A stretch of DNA of 64,000 bases, from NCBI GenBank assembly GCA_030693515.1, contig JAUYAK010000010.1:151111-215110 (forward strand), given 5' to 3'. Shown here piece by piece: positions 1-7,796 of this stretch. The DNA comes from Opitutaceae bacterium (GTDB taxonomy: Bacteria > Verrucomicrobiota > Verrucomicrobiia > Opitutales > Opitutaceae). The notes below the pieces were generated by a model. That model worked only from the letters and a program-made list of their open reading frames with translations, made no database searches and was not told where the DNA came from. Numbering within the stretch: position 1 is the stretch's first letter; the number at the start of each line of letters is the position of its first letter. Made by a program: the position numbers and the translations under genes.

Positions 1-1
1 C

Positions 2-241
2 GTGATCGTGATTTTTTTCAGCTTCTGGGCGAAGGCGTTTGGCCGCGCTCACCTGGGTCGCATCACCGGCACGGCCCAGATGATGACCGTGCTCGCGTCG
101 GCCCTCGGGCCGATCCTGCTCGCGCGCTGCCACTCGCTCACCGGCTCCTACGCGGCGGTCTTCTACGCGCTCGCCGCCGTAGTGGCCGCCCTCGGGGTCG
201 CCGCGTGGATTGTCCGCGTGCCGGCTAGCGCGCAGCCTTAG
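2..241 (+). CDS. MFS-type transporter, C-terminal fragment (5' end outside window)
   Basis: This is the last 79 residues of a protein that enters from the left edge. It holds two hydrophobic helices joined by a short loop, with the phrase GRITGTAQMMTVLASALGP, which resembles the late transmembrane helices of major facilitator superfamily transporters. The GTG at the first codon is probably internal to the gene, because the reading frame is open to the window edge. The substrate cannot be told from this piece. Its end overlaps the convergent membrane-protein gene by 17 bases. The MFS assignment is an inference from hydrophobicity and the Gly/Ala-rich helix packing pattern. Confidence 0.6.
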   Translation: MIVIFFSFWAKAFGRAHLGRITGTAQMMTVLASALGPILLARCHSLTGSYAAVFYALAAVVAALGVAAWIVRVPASAQP

Positions 242-821
242 CCGGCCGCTGCAGCCGCTGCAGCCGCTGCAGCACGAAGCCCATGCCGGCCCCGAAGCCC
301 AGTCCGTGCGATGCGCCCCAGAATAATTTTCCCGTCCGGCCGGGGACCAGTGCGTGCAGCTCGCCGCCGATGTAATAGCCGATGCTGTGGCACACGAGCA
401 GACCGAGAAACAGTTCCGCAAAGCCCGCCGTGCCGCCAAAAGCCCGCCGCCACAGCCAGACGAGCGCGGCCAGCCCGAGCACCGCGCCGATGAGATCGGC
501 CTGATATTTGCCGCGCAGCCCCATCCACGCGGCCGACCAGAGCACCGCGTAGGCGATGAAGCCGATCGCGAAGCAAACCGGGAAACTCCACGCCGCGCCG
601 CGCCGCACGACGGCGCGCTGGATCACGAAGCCGCCGAGGCAAAAGATGACCGTCGCAATCGCCGCATACTGCAGCGCCGACTCACGGATCAGCCTGAACG
701 CCCAGATCGAATAGCCCGCGGTAAACACGGCGGAGAGACCGATGGCCGAACCGACCATCGCGCCCATGAGCGACGGGCCGGGTCGCGCGCCGGGGGTTTC
801 ATGCAGTTGGAGGAATTTCAT
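225..821 (-). CDS. Small polytopic membrane protein of unknown function
   Basis: The 198-residue product has about six hydrophobic stretches and short loops, so it is an inner-membrane protein. I do not recognise the family. The C-terminal half carries several His residues in or beside membrane segments (CHSIGYYIGGELHAL and WGASHGLGFGAG), which could bind a metal or heme, but this is only a suggestion. The extreme C-terminus contains a Leu-Gln-Arg triplet repeated three times, produced by a 9-bp tandem repeat in the DNA. The gene converges on the MFS fragment and follows the antiporter gene on the same strand with a 22-base gap, so the two may be co-transcribed. Confidence 0.7.
   Translation of the reverse strand: MKFLQLHETPGARPGPSLMGAMVGSAIGLSAVFTAGYSIWAFRLIRESALQYAAIATVIFCLGGFVIQRAVVRRGAAWSFPVCFAIGFIAYAVLWSAAWMGLRGKYQADLIGAVLGLAALVWLWRRAFGGTAGFAELFLGLLVCHSIGYYIGGELHALVPGRTGKLFWGASHGLGFGAGMGFVLQRLQRLQRPAKAAR
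245..271. repeat. Three copies of a 9-bp tandem repeat inside a coding region
   Basis: The unit gccgctgca occurs three times without mismatch, coding for Leu-Gln-Arg repeats near the C-terminus of the small membrane protein. The 9-bp length keeps the frame, so copy-number change would only lengthen or shorten the tail. Confidence 0.85.
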
Positions 822-843
822 GAGGAGGGGATTTTGATCGACG

Positions 844-2097
844 CTAGGCCGGTGTCGGAGCTGCTGTGGCTCGTTGTTTACCCACGAGCAGATCGAAAAT
901 GGGCGACGCCATCAGCGTCGTGATTACGGCCATGATGACAAGCGTCGCGAAAAGCGCCGGTGTGATCACCCCGCGCTGGAGGCCGATGTTGATGATGATG
1001 AGTTCCATCAGGCCGCGGGCGTTCATCAGCGTCCCGATGCCGAGCGCCTCGCGCTGCGGCAGGCCGGTCGCGCGCGCCGCGAGCCAGCACGCGATGCCCT
1101 TGCCCCCGACCGCCGCGACCATCACCAGGCCGGTCATGCCCCACAGATAAGCGGAGTCGAGCAGACCGATCTGGGTGTTGAGGCCCGAGTAGGTGAAGAA
1201 GAGCGGCAGCAGCAGCGCCACGGTGAGCGGCTGGATGCGCGCGACGAGCTCGCGGGCCACCACTCCGCGCGGCATCGCCACGCCCACTATAAACGCGCCA
1301 AATACCGCGTGCAGCCCGACCCAATCGGTAAAGCCTGCGCCGAGCGCCATCAGCGCGAGACAGACGGCAAACTCGCCATCGGTCAGTTCCCCGCGCGCCT
1401 CGATGCCGCGCGCCCAGCGCGCCAGCAGCGGCCGCCCCACCAGCAGCATCCCCGCGACGTAGGCCGCGCCCCCCCCGAGGTTCGCCCACGCATGGCCGAT
1501 ATTTCCATCGAAGCTCGCGAGCACGACCGCGAGCAGCCCCCAGGCCGCCGCATCGTTGATCGCGCCCGCGCCGATCGCGACGGTGCCCATTGTCGTCCCG
1601 GTGAGGCCTTTGAAATGAATGATGCGCGCGAGCATCGGAAAGGCGGTGATGCACATCGACGCCCCGAGAAAAATCATCGCTTCGGCGCGTGTGGCTTTCG
1701 CCGGAAACAGCTCGGTGTGCCCGTGGAAATACCAGCCCAGCGCGGCCCCGAGCACAAACGGCGCGACCATGCCCGCGATCGACACCGCGATCGCGGCGCG
1801 CGCCTGCCGCTGCACAATATCCATCCTGAACTCCAGCCCGACGACAAACATGTAGGCCGCCAGCCCGAGCTGCGACACCGGGAAGAGCACGCGCAGCGTC
1901 TCGGGCGGGAAGATCGCCTGCGCCAGTCCGGGAAAAAGCACCCCCAGGAGCGACGGCCCGAGCAGCACGCCCGCGATCATCTCCGACACGACCTGCGGCT
2001 GCCCCACCCGCCGGCCCAGCAGCCCGACCGCCCGGCAAACGAGGAGGATGACCGCGATCTGAAAGAAAAAATGGATCGCGAGCTGGAGGCTGGTCAT
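844..2097 (-). CDS. CPA2-family cation:proton antiporter (Na+/H+ exchanger domain)
   Basis: The 417-residue protein has about 12 transmembrane helices and fits a Na+/H+ exchanger domain of the monovalent cation:proton antiporter-2 family. The conserved ion-binding helix reads GAINDAAAW around residues 178-186, with an Asn-Asp pair at residues 181-182, as in plant CHX-type members, rather than the Asp-Asp pair of many electrogenic CPA2 exchangers. The last helices (GLMELIIINIGLQRGVI) are also CHX-like. There is no C-terminal TrkA-N or USP domain, so it is a bare transporter. It probably exchanges K+ or Na+ for protons across the inner membrane. The ion and stoichiometry are not determined by sequence. 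Confidence 0.9.
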   Translation of the reverse strand: MTSLQLAIHFFFQIAVILLVCRAVGLLGRRVGQPQVVSEMIAGVLLGPSLLGVLFPGLAQAIFPPETLRVLFPVSQLGLAAYMFVVGLEFRMDIVQRQARAAIAVSIAGMVAPFVLGAALGWYFHGHTELFPAKATRAEAMIFLGASMCITAFPMLARIIHFKGLTGTTMGTVAIGAGAINDAAAWGLLAVVLASFDGNIGHAWANLGGGAAYVAGMLLVGRPLLARWARGIEARGELTDGEFAVCLALMALGAGFTDWVGLHAVFGAFIVGVAMPRGVVARELVARIQPLTVALLLPLFFTYSGLNTQIGLLDSAYLWGMTGLVMVAAVGGKGIACWLAARATGLPQREALGIGTLMNARGLMELIIINIGLQRGVITPALFATLVIMAVITTLMASPIFDLLVGKQRATAAPTPA

Positions 2098-2125
2098 GCG
2101 GCGTGAGGCGGCGCGCCGCGTTCGA

Positions 2126-3484
2126 TCAGCGCTTGGTCACGCAGTAGAGGTGCGTGCCCGTGCGGATGAAAATCTCGCCGTCGGCAAAGGCCGGCGTGCA
2201 AAGCGTGTAGCTGCCATCGAGCGCGTTTTTACCGAGGAGCTTGTAGGCTGGGCCGGCTTGGACGACGGCGGTCTCGCCCGCTTCGCTGATGAAATAAATT
2301 TTCCCATCGGCAAGGATCGGCGAGGAGCTGATGCGGCCGATGCCGGTGTTTTCCGGGCCGTAGACGCGCTCGCCGGTCTTCGCCTTCACGCACGTGATCG
2401 CGCCCTGATCGTCCACCATGTAGAGGAGTTCGCCGTCGCTCACGGGCGTGGGGACATCGGGCGAGCCTTTCTCCGTCCACTTCCACGCCAGGTGGCTCGT
2501 GGTGATGTCGCCCGTGCCGCCGGCCTTGAACGCGATGAAGGGCTTCACACGCGTCGGCGCGAAGATCATGCCGTCCTTCACGAGCGGCGAGGCGATGACG
2601 CGGAAGTTTTTCGATTTTTCCGGGTTGAGCCCGCCACCGCGCCACAGCTCCTGGCCCGTCGCGAGATCGTGGCCGGTGATGTAGTCGGCGCCACCCACGA
2701 CAAACTGCTTTTTGCCGCCCTGCACGAGGAGCGCGGGCGTCGAATAGGAATCAGGGCTCTCGTGCTCGGCATCGGTCGGACGCTCGACCCGCCAGAGTGC
2801 CTTGCCGGTCGCGGCGTCGAGGGCAAAGAGGTAGCAGGGATCATCGGTGTAGAGCCCCTGGAGCATTTGAAAAACAAGTTTGCCGTCGACGAGGAGCGGC
2901 GAGGAGCCGTAGCCAAACTGGATGCCCATTTTTCCGTAGGCCTTCTGGATGTCGAAGGTCCACTTCTGGTTTCCGTCGAAATCGAAGCACGCCACGATGG
3001 CGTTGCCGGAGACGACCCAGACGTGCTTGCCGTCGGTCACCGGCGAAGGCGACGACATGTTGTGCTTCATCTTGATGTCGTTGCCGCGGTCGTAGGGCCG
3101 CCGCCAGAGTTCCTTGCCGGTCGCGCGATCGAGGCAGAGGAGCAAGATATCCTGGCCGCCGGGGCCCCGGACGCCACCCGGGGCCGGGCGCTTCTTTTTT
3201 CCGGGCTGGGGCGCATCGGCGACCGGAGCCGGCGCCGACGTGTCCTCTTTGGAAGGGGAATTCAGGAAAATCCGGTCGCCCCAAATCACCGGCGACGATC
3301 CGCTCCAAGCGGGCATCTCGATTTTCCACTTCACGTTCTCGGAGGTGCCCCAGGTAGCGGGGAGATTTTTGGCAGAGGGGGCGGTGCCATCACCCTGGGG
3401 GCCCCGCCAGCTGGGCCAATGGGCGGCCGAGAGCGGAACGAGCGAACCAAGGGCAAGGGCGACGGCGAAGAGGGAATTTTTCAT
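2126..3484 (-). CDS. Secreted PQQ-binding-like beta-propeller protein
   Basis: The start chosen gives MKNSLFAVALALGSLVPLSAA, a clean Sec signal peptide; an upstream in-frame ATG (3499) would add five residues before it. The 452-residue product begins its mature part with WPSWRGPQGDG, typical of PQQ-like beta-propeller proteins common in Verrucomicrobiota and Planctomycetota. Repeating blades carry the A-x-D-x-x-T-G-K/E-x-x-W pattern (LDRATGKELW, LDAATGKALW, HDLATGQELW). A Pro/Lys-rich insertion lies near residues 85-105. The fold is known from quinoprotein dehydrogenases and BamB, but the metal and PQQ ligands of true dehydrogenases are not evident, so an enzymatic role is not claimed. It is probably periplasmic. 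Confidence 0.88.
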   Translation of the reverse strand: MKNSLFAVALALGSLVPLSAAHWPSWRGPQGDGTAPSAKNLPATWGTSENVKWKIEMPAWSGSSPVIWGDRIFLNSPSKEDTSAPAPVADAPQPGKKKRPAPGGVRGPGGQDILLLCLDRATGKELWRRPYDRGNDIKMKHNMSSPSPVTDGKHVWVVSGNAIVACFDFDGNQKWTFDIQKAYGKMGIQFGYGSSPLLVDGKLVFQMLQGLYTDDPCYLFALDAATGKALWRVERPTDAEHESPDSYSTPALLVQGGKKQFVVGGADYITGHDLATGQELWRGGGLNPEKSKNFRVIASPLVKDGMIFAPTRVKPFIAFKAGGTGDITTSHLAWKWTEKGSPDVPTPVSDGELLYMVDDQGAITCVKAKTGERVYGPENTGIGRISSSPILADGKIYFISEAGETAVVQAGPAYKLLGKNALDGSYTLCTPAFADGEIFIRTGTHLYCVTKR

Positions 3485-3618
3485 AGGGGTGATCTCCAAG
3501 GCTGGACGACGCAGGGAATCGAAAAACGATGCGGGACTAGAGGGTTGCGCACCGGGCTTGTCGAGCGCGAGCTATCTCAGGCATTGACGCGGATTTTCCC
3601 CACCCGTTTCTTCCCGGC

Positions 3619-4362
3619 ATGTCCCGTGCCTCCAAGTCCGTCGATCCTCGCGCGAAATACAAACGTGTCATCCTCAAGCTCTCGGGCGAGGTGCTCCGTG
3701 GCGGCAAGTCCGGCGATCCCATCGACGGCGTGACCCTGCTGGAGGTCTGCAATCAGGTGAAAGAGATTCACGATCTCGGCGTGCAGATCGGCGTCGTGAT
3801 CGGCGGCGGCAACATCTTCCGCGGACTCAATGGCGAGAAACGCGGCGTCGACCGCACCACCGGCGACTACATGGGCATGCTCGCCACCGTCATCAACGGC
3901 CTCGCGCTGATGGACTGCCTGGAAAAAATCGGCGTCAATACCCGCGTGCAGTCCGCCATCCCGATGAACCAGATCGCCGAGCCCTTCATCCTGCGCCGCG
4001 CCATCCGCCACGTCGAGAAGGGCCGCGTCGTCATCTTCGTCGCCGGCACGGGCAATCCCTACTTCTCGACCGACACCACCGCCGCTCTCCGCGGTTCCGA
4101 GATGCACGCCGACATCATCATGAAGGCCACCAAGGTCGACGGCATCTACAACAAGGACCCCAAGAAGCACGCCGACGCGGTGAAATACGATACCCTCACC
4201 TTCGTCGAAGCTTTGAAGGACCGGCTCAATGTCATGGACTCGACCGCCTTCTCGCTCTGCATGGACAACAACCTTCCGATCCTAGTCTTCGACCTCAACG
4301 ACAAGCACGCCATCCGCAAGGCGATCATGGGCGAGAAGATCGGCACACTCGTCCGCAACTGA
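3619..4362 (+). CDS. pyrH: UMP kinase
   Basis: The 247-residue product phosphorylates UMP to UDP in pyrimidine nucleotide synthesis and acts in the cytoplasm as a hexamer. Family hallmarks are present in order: [10 protein letters not shown] near the N-terminus, the glycine-rich GGGNIFRG loop, the UMP-binding segment [15 protein letters not shown], and [12 protein letters not shown]. Length is normal for bacterial PyrH of the amino acid kinase fold. It is followed after 38 bases by frr, a pairing conserved in many bacteria. The start at 3619 gives a short basic N-terminal extension before the conserved core. Identification is secure. Confidence 0.98.
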   Translation: MSRASKSVDPRAKYKRVILKLSGEVLRGGKSGDPIDGVTLLEVCNQVKEIHDLGVQIGVVIGGGNIFRGLNGEKRGVDRTTGDYMGMLATVINGLALMDCLEKIGVNTRVQSAIPMNQIAEPFILRRAIRHVEKGRVVIFVAGTGNPYFSTDTTAALRGSEMHADIIMKATKVDGIYNKDPKKHADAVKYDTLTFVEALKDRLNVMDSTAFSLCMDNNLPILVFDLNDKHAIRKAIMGEKIGTLVRN

Positions 4363-4400
4363 CGCCCCTCCTGCATCGCAAATCCCAAATCCAAACTCCC

Positions 4401-4946
4401 ATGGCCCATCCCATTCTCACTGACTCCCAGGCCCGCATGAAGAAGGCGGTCGATCATACCCTTCACGAGTTCAGCTCCATCCACACCGGCAAGGCCACGC
4501 CCGCCATGGTCGAGACCGTGATGGTCGAGGCCTACGGCTCGATGCAGCCATTGAAGAGCTGCGCCGCCATCTCCACACCCGATGCCCGCCTGATCCAGAT
4601 CCAGCCGTGGGACGTCTCGCTGATCAAGTCCATCATCTCCGGCATCCAGGCCGCCAACCTCGGCTTCAACCCCATGCCCGACGGGAAAGTCATCCGCATC
4701 CCGCTCCCCGACATGAGCCGCGAGCGCCGGCAGGAGTTTGTGAAAAACGCCCACCGCCTCGCCGAAGAAGGCCGCGTCCATGTGCGCAACGTCCGCCGCG
4801 ATTCCCTCGAAACGGTCAAGAAAGCCAAGTTGCCCGAGGACGACGCGGAGCGCCTCGAAAAGGACATCCAAACCGCGACCGACAAGGCCATCGCCGAGAT
4901 CAACACCCATCTCGCCCACAAGGAGAAAGACCTGCTGGCGGTGTGA
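4401..4946 (+). CDS. frr: Ribosome recycling factor
   Basis: This 181-residue protein splits post-termination ribosomes together with EF-G. The sequence matches the family across its length: the N-terminal helix with HTGKATPAMVE (the usual RTGRA-type motif), the beta-rich domain with IQPWDVSLIKSIISGI, and the C-terminal helices with RVHVRNVRRDSLE followed by the KKAKLPEDDAERLEKDIQ region. Length is standard. It sits 38 bases after pyrH and is probably in the same transcript. An imperfect inverted repeat follows 10 bases after its stop and separates it from proB. Confidence 0.98.
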   Translation: MAHPILTDSQARMKKAVDHTLHEFSSIHTGKATPAMVETVMVEAYGSMQPLKSCAAISTPDARLIQIQPWDVSLIKSIISGIQAANLGFNPMPDGKVIRIPLPDMSRERRQEFVKNAHRLAEEGRVHVRNVRRDSLETVKKAKLPEDDAERLEKDIQTATDKAIAEINTHLAHKEKDLLAV

Positions 4947-4956
4947 TCTGATTGGG

Positions 4957-5044
4957 CCACAGAGAGCACAGAGGAGACACAGAGCTCACAGAGCCTCCTC
5001 CTCGACTCTGTGAACTCTGTGTCTGTTCGCTGTGTCCTCTGTGA
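4957..5044. repeat. Imperfect inverted repeat built of CACAGAG / CTCTGTG units
   Basis: The left arm (about 4957-4993) is a run of CACAGAG-like words and the right arm (about 5006-5044) is its near-complement (CTCTGTGAACTCTGTG and further units), with a 12-base loop. The transcript could fold into a long imperfect hairpin. The right arm contains both possible GTG start codons of proB (5032 and 5041), so the repeat overlaps the translation start. No T-tract follows, so it is not an ordinary intrinsic terminator. Confidence 0.85.
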
Positions 5045-6156
5045 CCAACAATAATTTTTCGTCCGCCGCGCCGCGCCGCGTCGTCATCAAGCTCGGCACG
5101 GGCGTCCTCACCACCGGCATCGGCCAGCTCGACACCGCCCGCATCGCCGCCGTCTGCACCGAGATCACCGCACTCCGCGCCCGCGGCACCGAGGTCATCG
5201 TCGTTTCCTCGGGTGCCGTCGGCCTCGGCATGGGCGCGCTCGGCCTCGCCAAAAAACCCAAGGAGATCGCGAAGAAACAGGCCTGCGCCGCCATCGGCCA
5301 GTCACGCCTCATGCAGGTGTGGCAGGAAGGCTTCGCCCCGCACGGCCTCACCGTCGCCCAGGTGCTCCTCACGCACGACGACCTCCGGGTGCGCACCCGT
5401 TACCTCGGCGTGAAGGAGACCCTCCGCCAGCTCATCGCCTACGGCACGATCCCGGTCATTAACGAAAACGACACGGTCAGCGCCGCCGAGATCAAGTTCG
5501 GCGACAACGACACGCTCTCCGCCATGGTCGCGAGCCTCGTCGAGGCGCAGCACCTCGTCATCCTTTCCACCGCGCCCGGCCTGATCGACATGAAAGGCAC
5601 CCGGGAAATCGTCCCGGTCGTCGAGCGCATCACCGCCGAGATCGAAGCGATGGCCGGCGGCACCACGAGCGAGACGGCGACGGGCGGCATGATTTCCAAG
5701 ATCACCGCCGCGAAGCTCGCCACCAAGGCCGGCTGCGGCGTCTTCATCGCCAGCGGTTCCGAGCCGCGCATCCTGGAAAAACTTTTCGCCGGCCGCGGCC
5801 CCGGCACGTTCTTCGTGCCGAGCGGTCTGCCGATGGAATCAAAGAAGCGCTGGCTCGCGTATTTCCAACGCCCCGCCGGCACGATCGCGGTGAACGAATG
5901 CGCCGTGCCCGTGCTGCGCGAGCAAGGCCGCAGCCTGCTCGCCGTGGGCGTGACGGGCGCGACCGGTGAGTTTGCCGCCGGCGACATCGTCAACATCGCT
6001 GGCCCCGACGGAACCATCTTCGCCCGCGGCAAGAGTGCCTACGCCAGCGAGGAGATTCCATCGATCGCCGAGCAACAAGGCCCCGCCGTCGCCGCCCTCT
6101 ACCCCGCCCGCAAGCGCCTCGAGGTCGTGCATCGCAACGACCTCGTGCTGCTGTAG
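5032..6156 (+). CDS. proB: Glutamate 5-kinase with C-terminal PUA domain
   Basis: The product phosphorylates glutamate with ATP in the first step of proline synthesis. The amino acid kinase domain starts with RRVVIKLGTGVLTTG near residue 15 and carries VVSSGAVGLGMGALG and the glutamate/Mg-binding stretch NENDTVSAAEIKFGDNDTLS. A PUA domain occupies roughly residues 280-365. At 374 residues it has the length of the two-domain form. No proA is adjacent. The start is uncertain: GTG codons at 5032 and 5041 both lie inside a CACAGAG-type inverted repeat, with no clear Shine-Dalgarno sequence, and the conserved core begins only about 15 codons downstream. Confidence 0.96.
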   Translation: MSSVTNNNFSSAAPRRVVIKLGTGVLTTGIGQLDTARIAAVCTEITALRARGTEVIVVSSGAVGLGMGALGLAKKPKEIAKKQACAAIGQSRLMQVWQEGFAPHGLTVAQVLLTHDDLRVRTRYLGVKETLRQLIAYGTIPVINENDTVSAAEIKFGDNDTLSAMVASLVEAQHLVILSTAPGLIDMKGTREIVPVVERITAEIEAMAGGTTSETATGGMISKITAAKLATKAGCGVFIASGSEPRILEKLFAGRGPGTFFVPSGLPMESKKRWLAYFQRPAGTIAVNECAVPVLREQGRSLLAVGVTGATGEFAAGDIVNIAGPDGTIFARGKSAYASEEIPSIAEQQGPAVAALYPARKRLEVVHRNDLVLL

Positions 6157-6257
6157 AATCCTCCCGGACCTAAGCGCTAGGGAGGAAAGCGATTCTTCGC
6201 GGACCTTTGCGCCTCTTTGCGTCTTTGCGTTTTAACCTCCGGCGCCTTTCCGCCGGC

Positions 6258-7688
6258 TTACTTCCACTCGTAGCGCACGCGATACGTCACGACCTTCTCC
6301 GCATCCGGCGGCACGATCACGTTGAACTCGATCCGCTGCGCGTCCTTCTTCGTGAACTCGTCCGACTTCTGCGTAATCGCCCAGTTGCTCCAGCGATAGA
6401 GGTGCTCGACCACCCGCACAGTCACCGGCTCGGACTTCCGATTGCGCACCTTGATTTCGAAATCTTCCTCGGCGAAATCCTGGCGGTTGTTGCCGTTGAA
6501 ATTCATGCGGACCCGCTCGCCCACGACGTCGAAGGCATCGCCTGTCTTCACCCGGATGAGCTCGTTCTTAGCCGTGTGATCGAGGTGGCTCTCGCCCGTG
6601 AACTCGATGCGACCGTCCGCATCGTCGCGCCGGTAGAAACGCAGCCGACCCTTGGGTAGCGGCAGGCCGAGCTTGTTGGCCTCGCTGTTCTTGAATTCGC
6701 GCATCACCCAAACCTTTTTGTTGCTCTGCGTCCCATAGGCCGGATCGCGAATCATGCCGCCCTGATAGGTGCTGAACATCCCCGTGCCGTCGTAGACGTA
6801 GACCACCGGCGCGTTCACGCCGCTCGCGCGCATGAACTCGACCTGCTTGCTCTCGCGGTCGCGCAGGGTCACGGCGCGCGGCAGCGAGTAGAGGTGGAAT
6901 TCATCAAAAGCCTTCTCTGTCACGGTCTCAGCCGGCGCCCTCGCCGTCATCTGCATCAGCCTGTTGTAATCATGTTGCGCGGGCTTCGGTGCGATCTTCT
7001 GCACATCGCCCGCCATGATTTTGATCGCGGCATTCTCGAACACCTTGCCGCTGCTGTTTCGCAGCGTCACCCAGCCCACGACATCCAGCACGTCGCCTTT
7101 TTCCGGCGCGAGCAGATTATAGGCGGCCTCCCAATCGAGCCCTCCGGTGATGTAACCGAGCTCCGCCTCGAACTTCGCCGCCTGTGGAGCGGCGAGCTTC
7201 CACGCCAGCGTAGGCTTCAAAATCCCATCGCCGGCCAGCGCCGGAAAAAGCGGTTCGCCGGGCAGGGAAAATCTCAGTTTCCCATTCACCTCGATGATCG
7301 GGCTCATGGCCTCGCCCCCCGGATTGTAGCCGCTGCGGATCACTTTTCCGCGAATCGGATATTCCTTCGCGTTCTGATCGCGCACGAGGAAATCGATTTC
7401 CTTGCCCTCGTTCAACGCGAGCAGCGCGCCTTGCGACATCACGTCCGCCCGATAACCCTGCTCAAGCACCCGGACCTGAACCTTGCCCGCGGGATCCCGC
7501 AAAACAACGGAATCCGCCTCCACCTGGGCGGTCGCGCCGGCGAACGTCACCTCATTTTCGCCCGCCTTGAGATCGAGCGGCACCCGCTCGCGCACGACAG
7601 CGAAATTCTGGTTGTAGATGGTCAGGGCCGGTTGGGCGCTGGCCGTCAAGGCGGCCACGAATAGAAGCGAAGCGAACAGGGTCTTCAT
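6258..7688 (-). CDS. Secreted DUF4139-domain protein
   Basis: The start at 7688 gives MKTLFASLLFVAALTASAQ, a clear Sec signal peptide; an upstream in-frame start at 7781 would bury it. The mature protein opens with LTIYNQNFAVVRERVPLDLK, the usual beginning of DUF4139 proteins in Gram-negative bacteria, and continues with alternating beta-strand segments to a C-terminal VTYRVRYEWK. The 476-residue length fits. Function of the family is not established; the all-beta architecture and signal peptide point to a periplasmic or surface role. It is convergent with proB and divergent from the helicase gene, so it is probably transcribed alone. Confidence 0.88.
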   Translation of the reverse strand: MKTLFASLLFVAALTASAQPALTIYNQNFAVVRERVPLDLKAGENEVTFAGATAQVEADSVVLRDPAGKVQVRVLEQGYRADVMSQGALLALNEGKEIDFLVRDQNAKEYPIRGKVIRSGYNPGGEAMSPIIEVNGKLRFSLPGEPLFPALAGDGILKPTLAWKLAAPQAAKFEAELGYITGGLDWEAAYNLLAPEKGDVLDVVGWVTLRNSSGKVFENAAIKIMAGDVQKIAPKPAQHDYNRLMQMTARAPAETVTEKAFDEFHLYSLPRAVTLRDRESKQVEFMRASGVNAPVVYVYDGTGMFSTYQGGMIRDPAYGTQSNKKVWVMREFKNSEANKLGLPLPKGRLRFYRRDDADGRIEFTGESHLDHTAKNELIRVKTGDAFDVVGERVRMNFNGNNRQDFAEEDFEIKVRNRKSEPVTVRVVEHLYRWSNWAITQKSDEFTKKDAQRIEFNVIVPPDAEKVVTYRVRYEWK

Positions 7689-7796
7689 GGTGAATGAGGT
7701 GGGCTCCTCCGACAGACGAACGACGGCGATGTTTCTTAGCCACCGTTTTCCTTTGCGCCGGCCGCGGCTCTTTGCGGCCATCTCCCCTCGCTATTC

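Noticed and set aside
2096..3733. A 545-codon open frame antisense to the PQQ-type protein
   Set aside because: Arg-rich, motif-free and opposite a gene with signal peptide and propeller repeats; it also runs into the start of pyrH.
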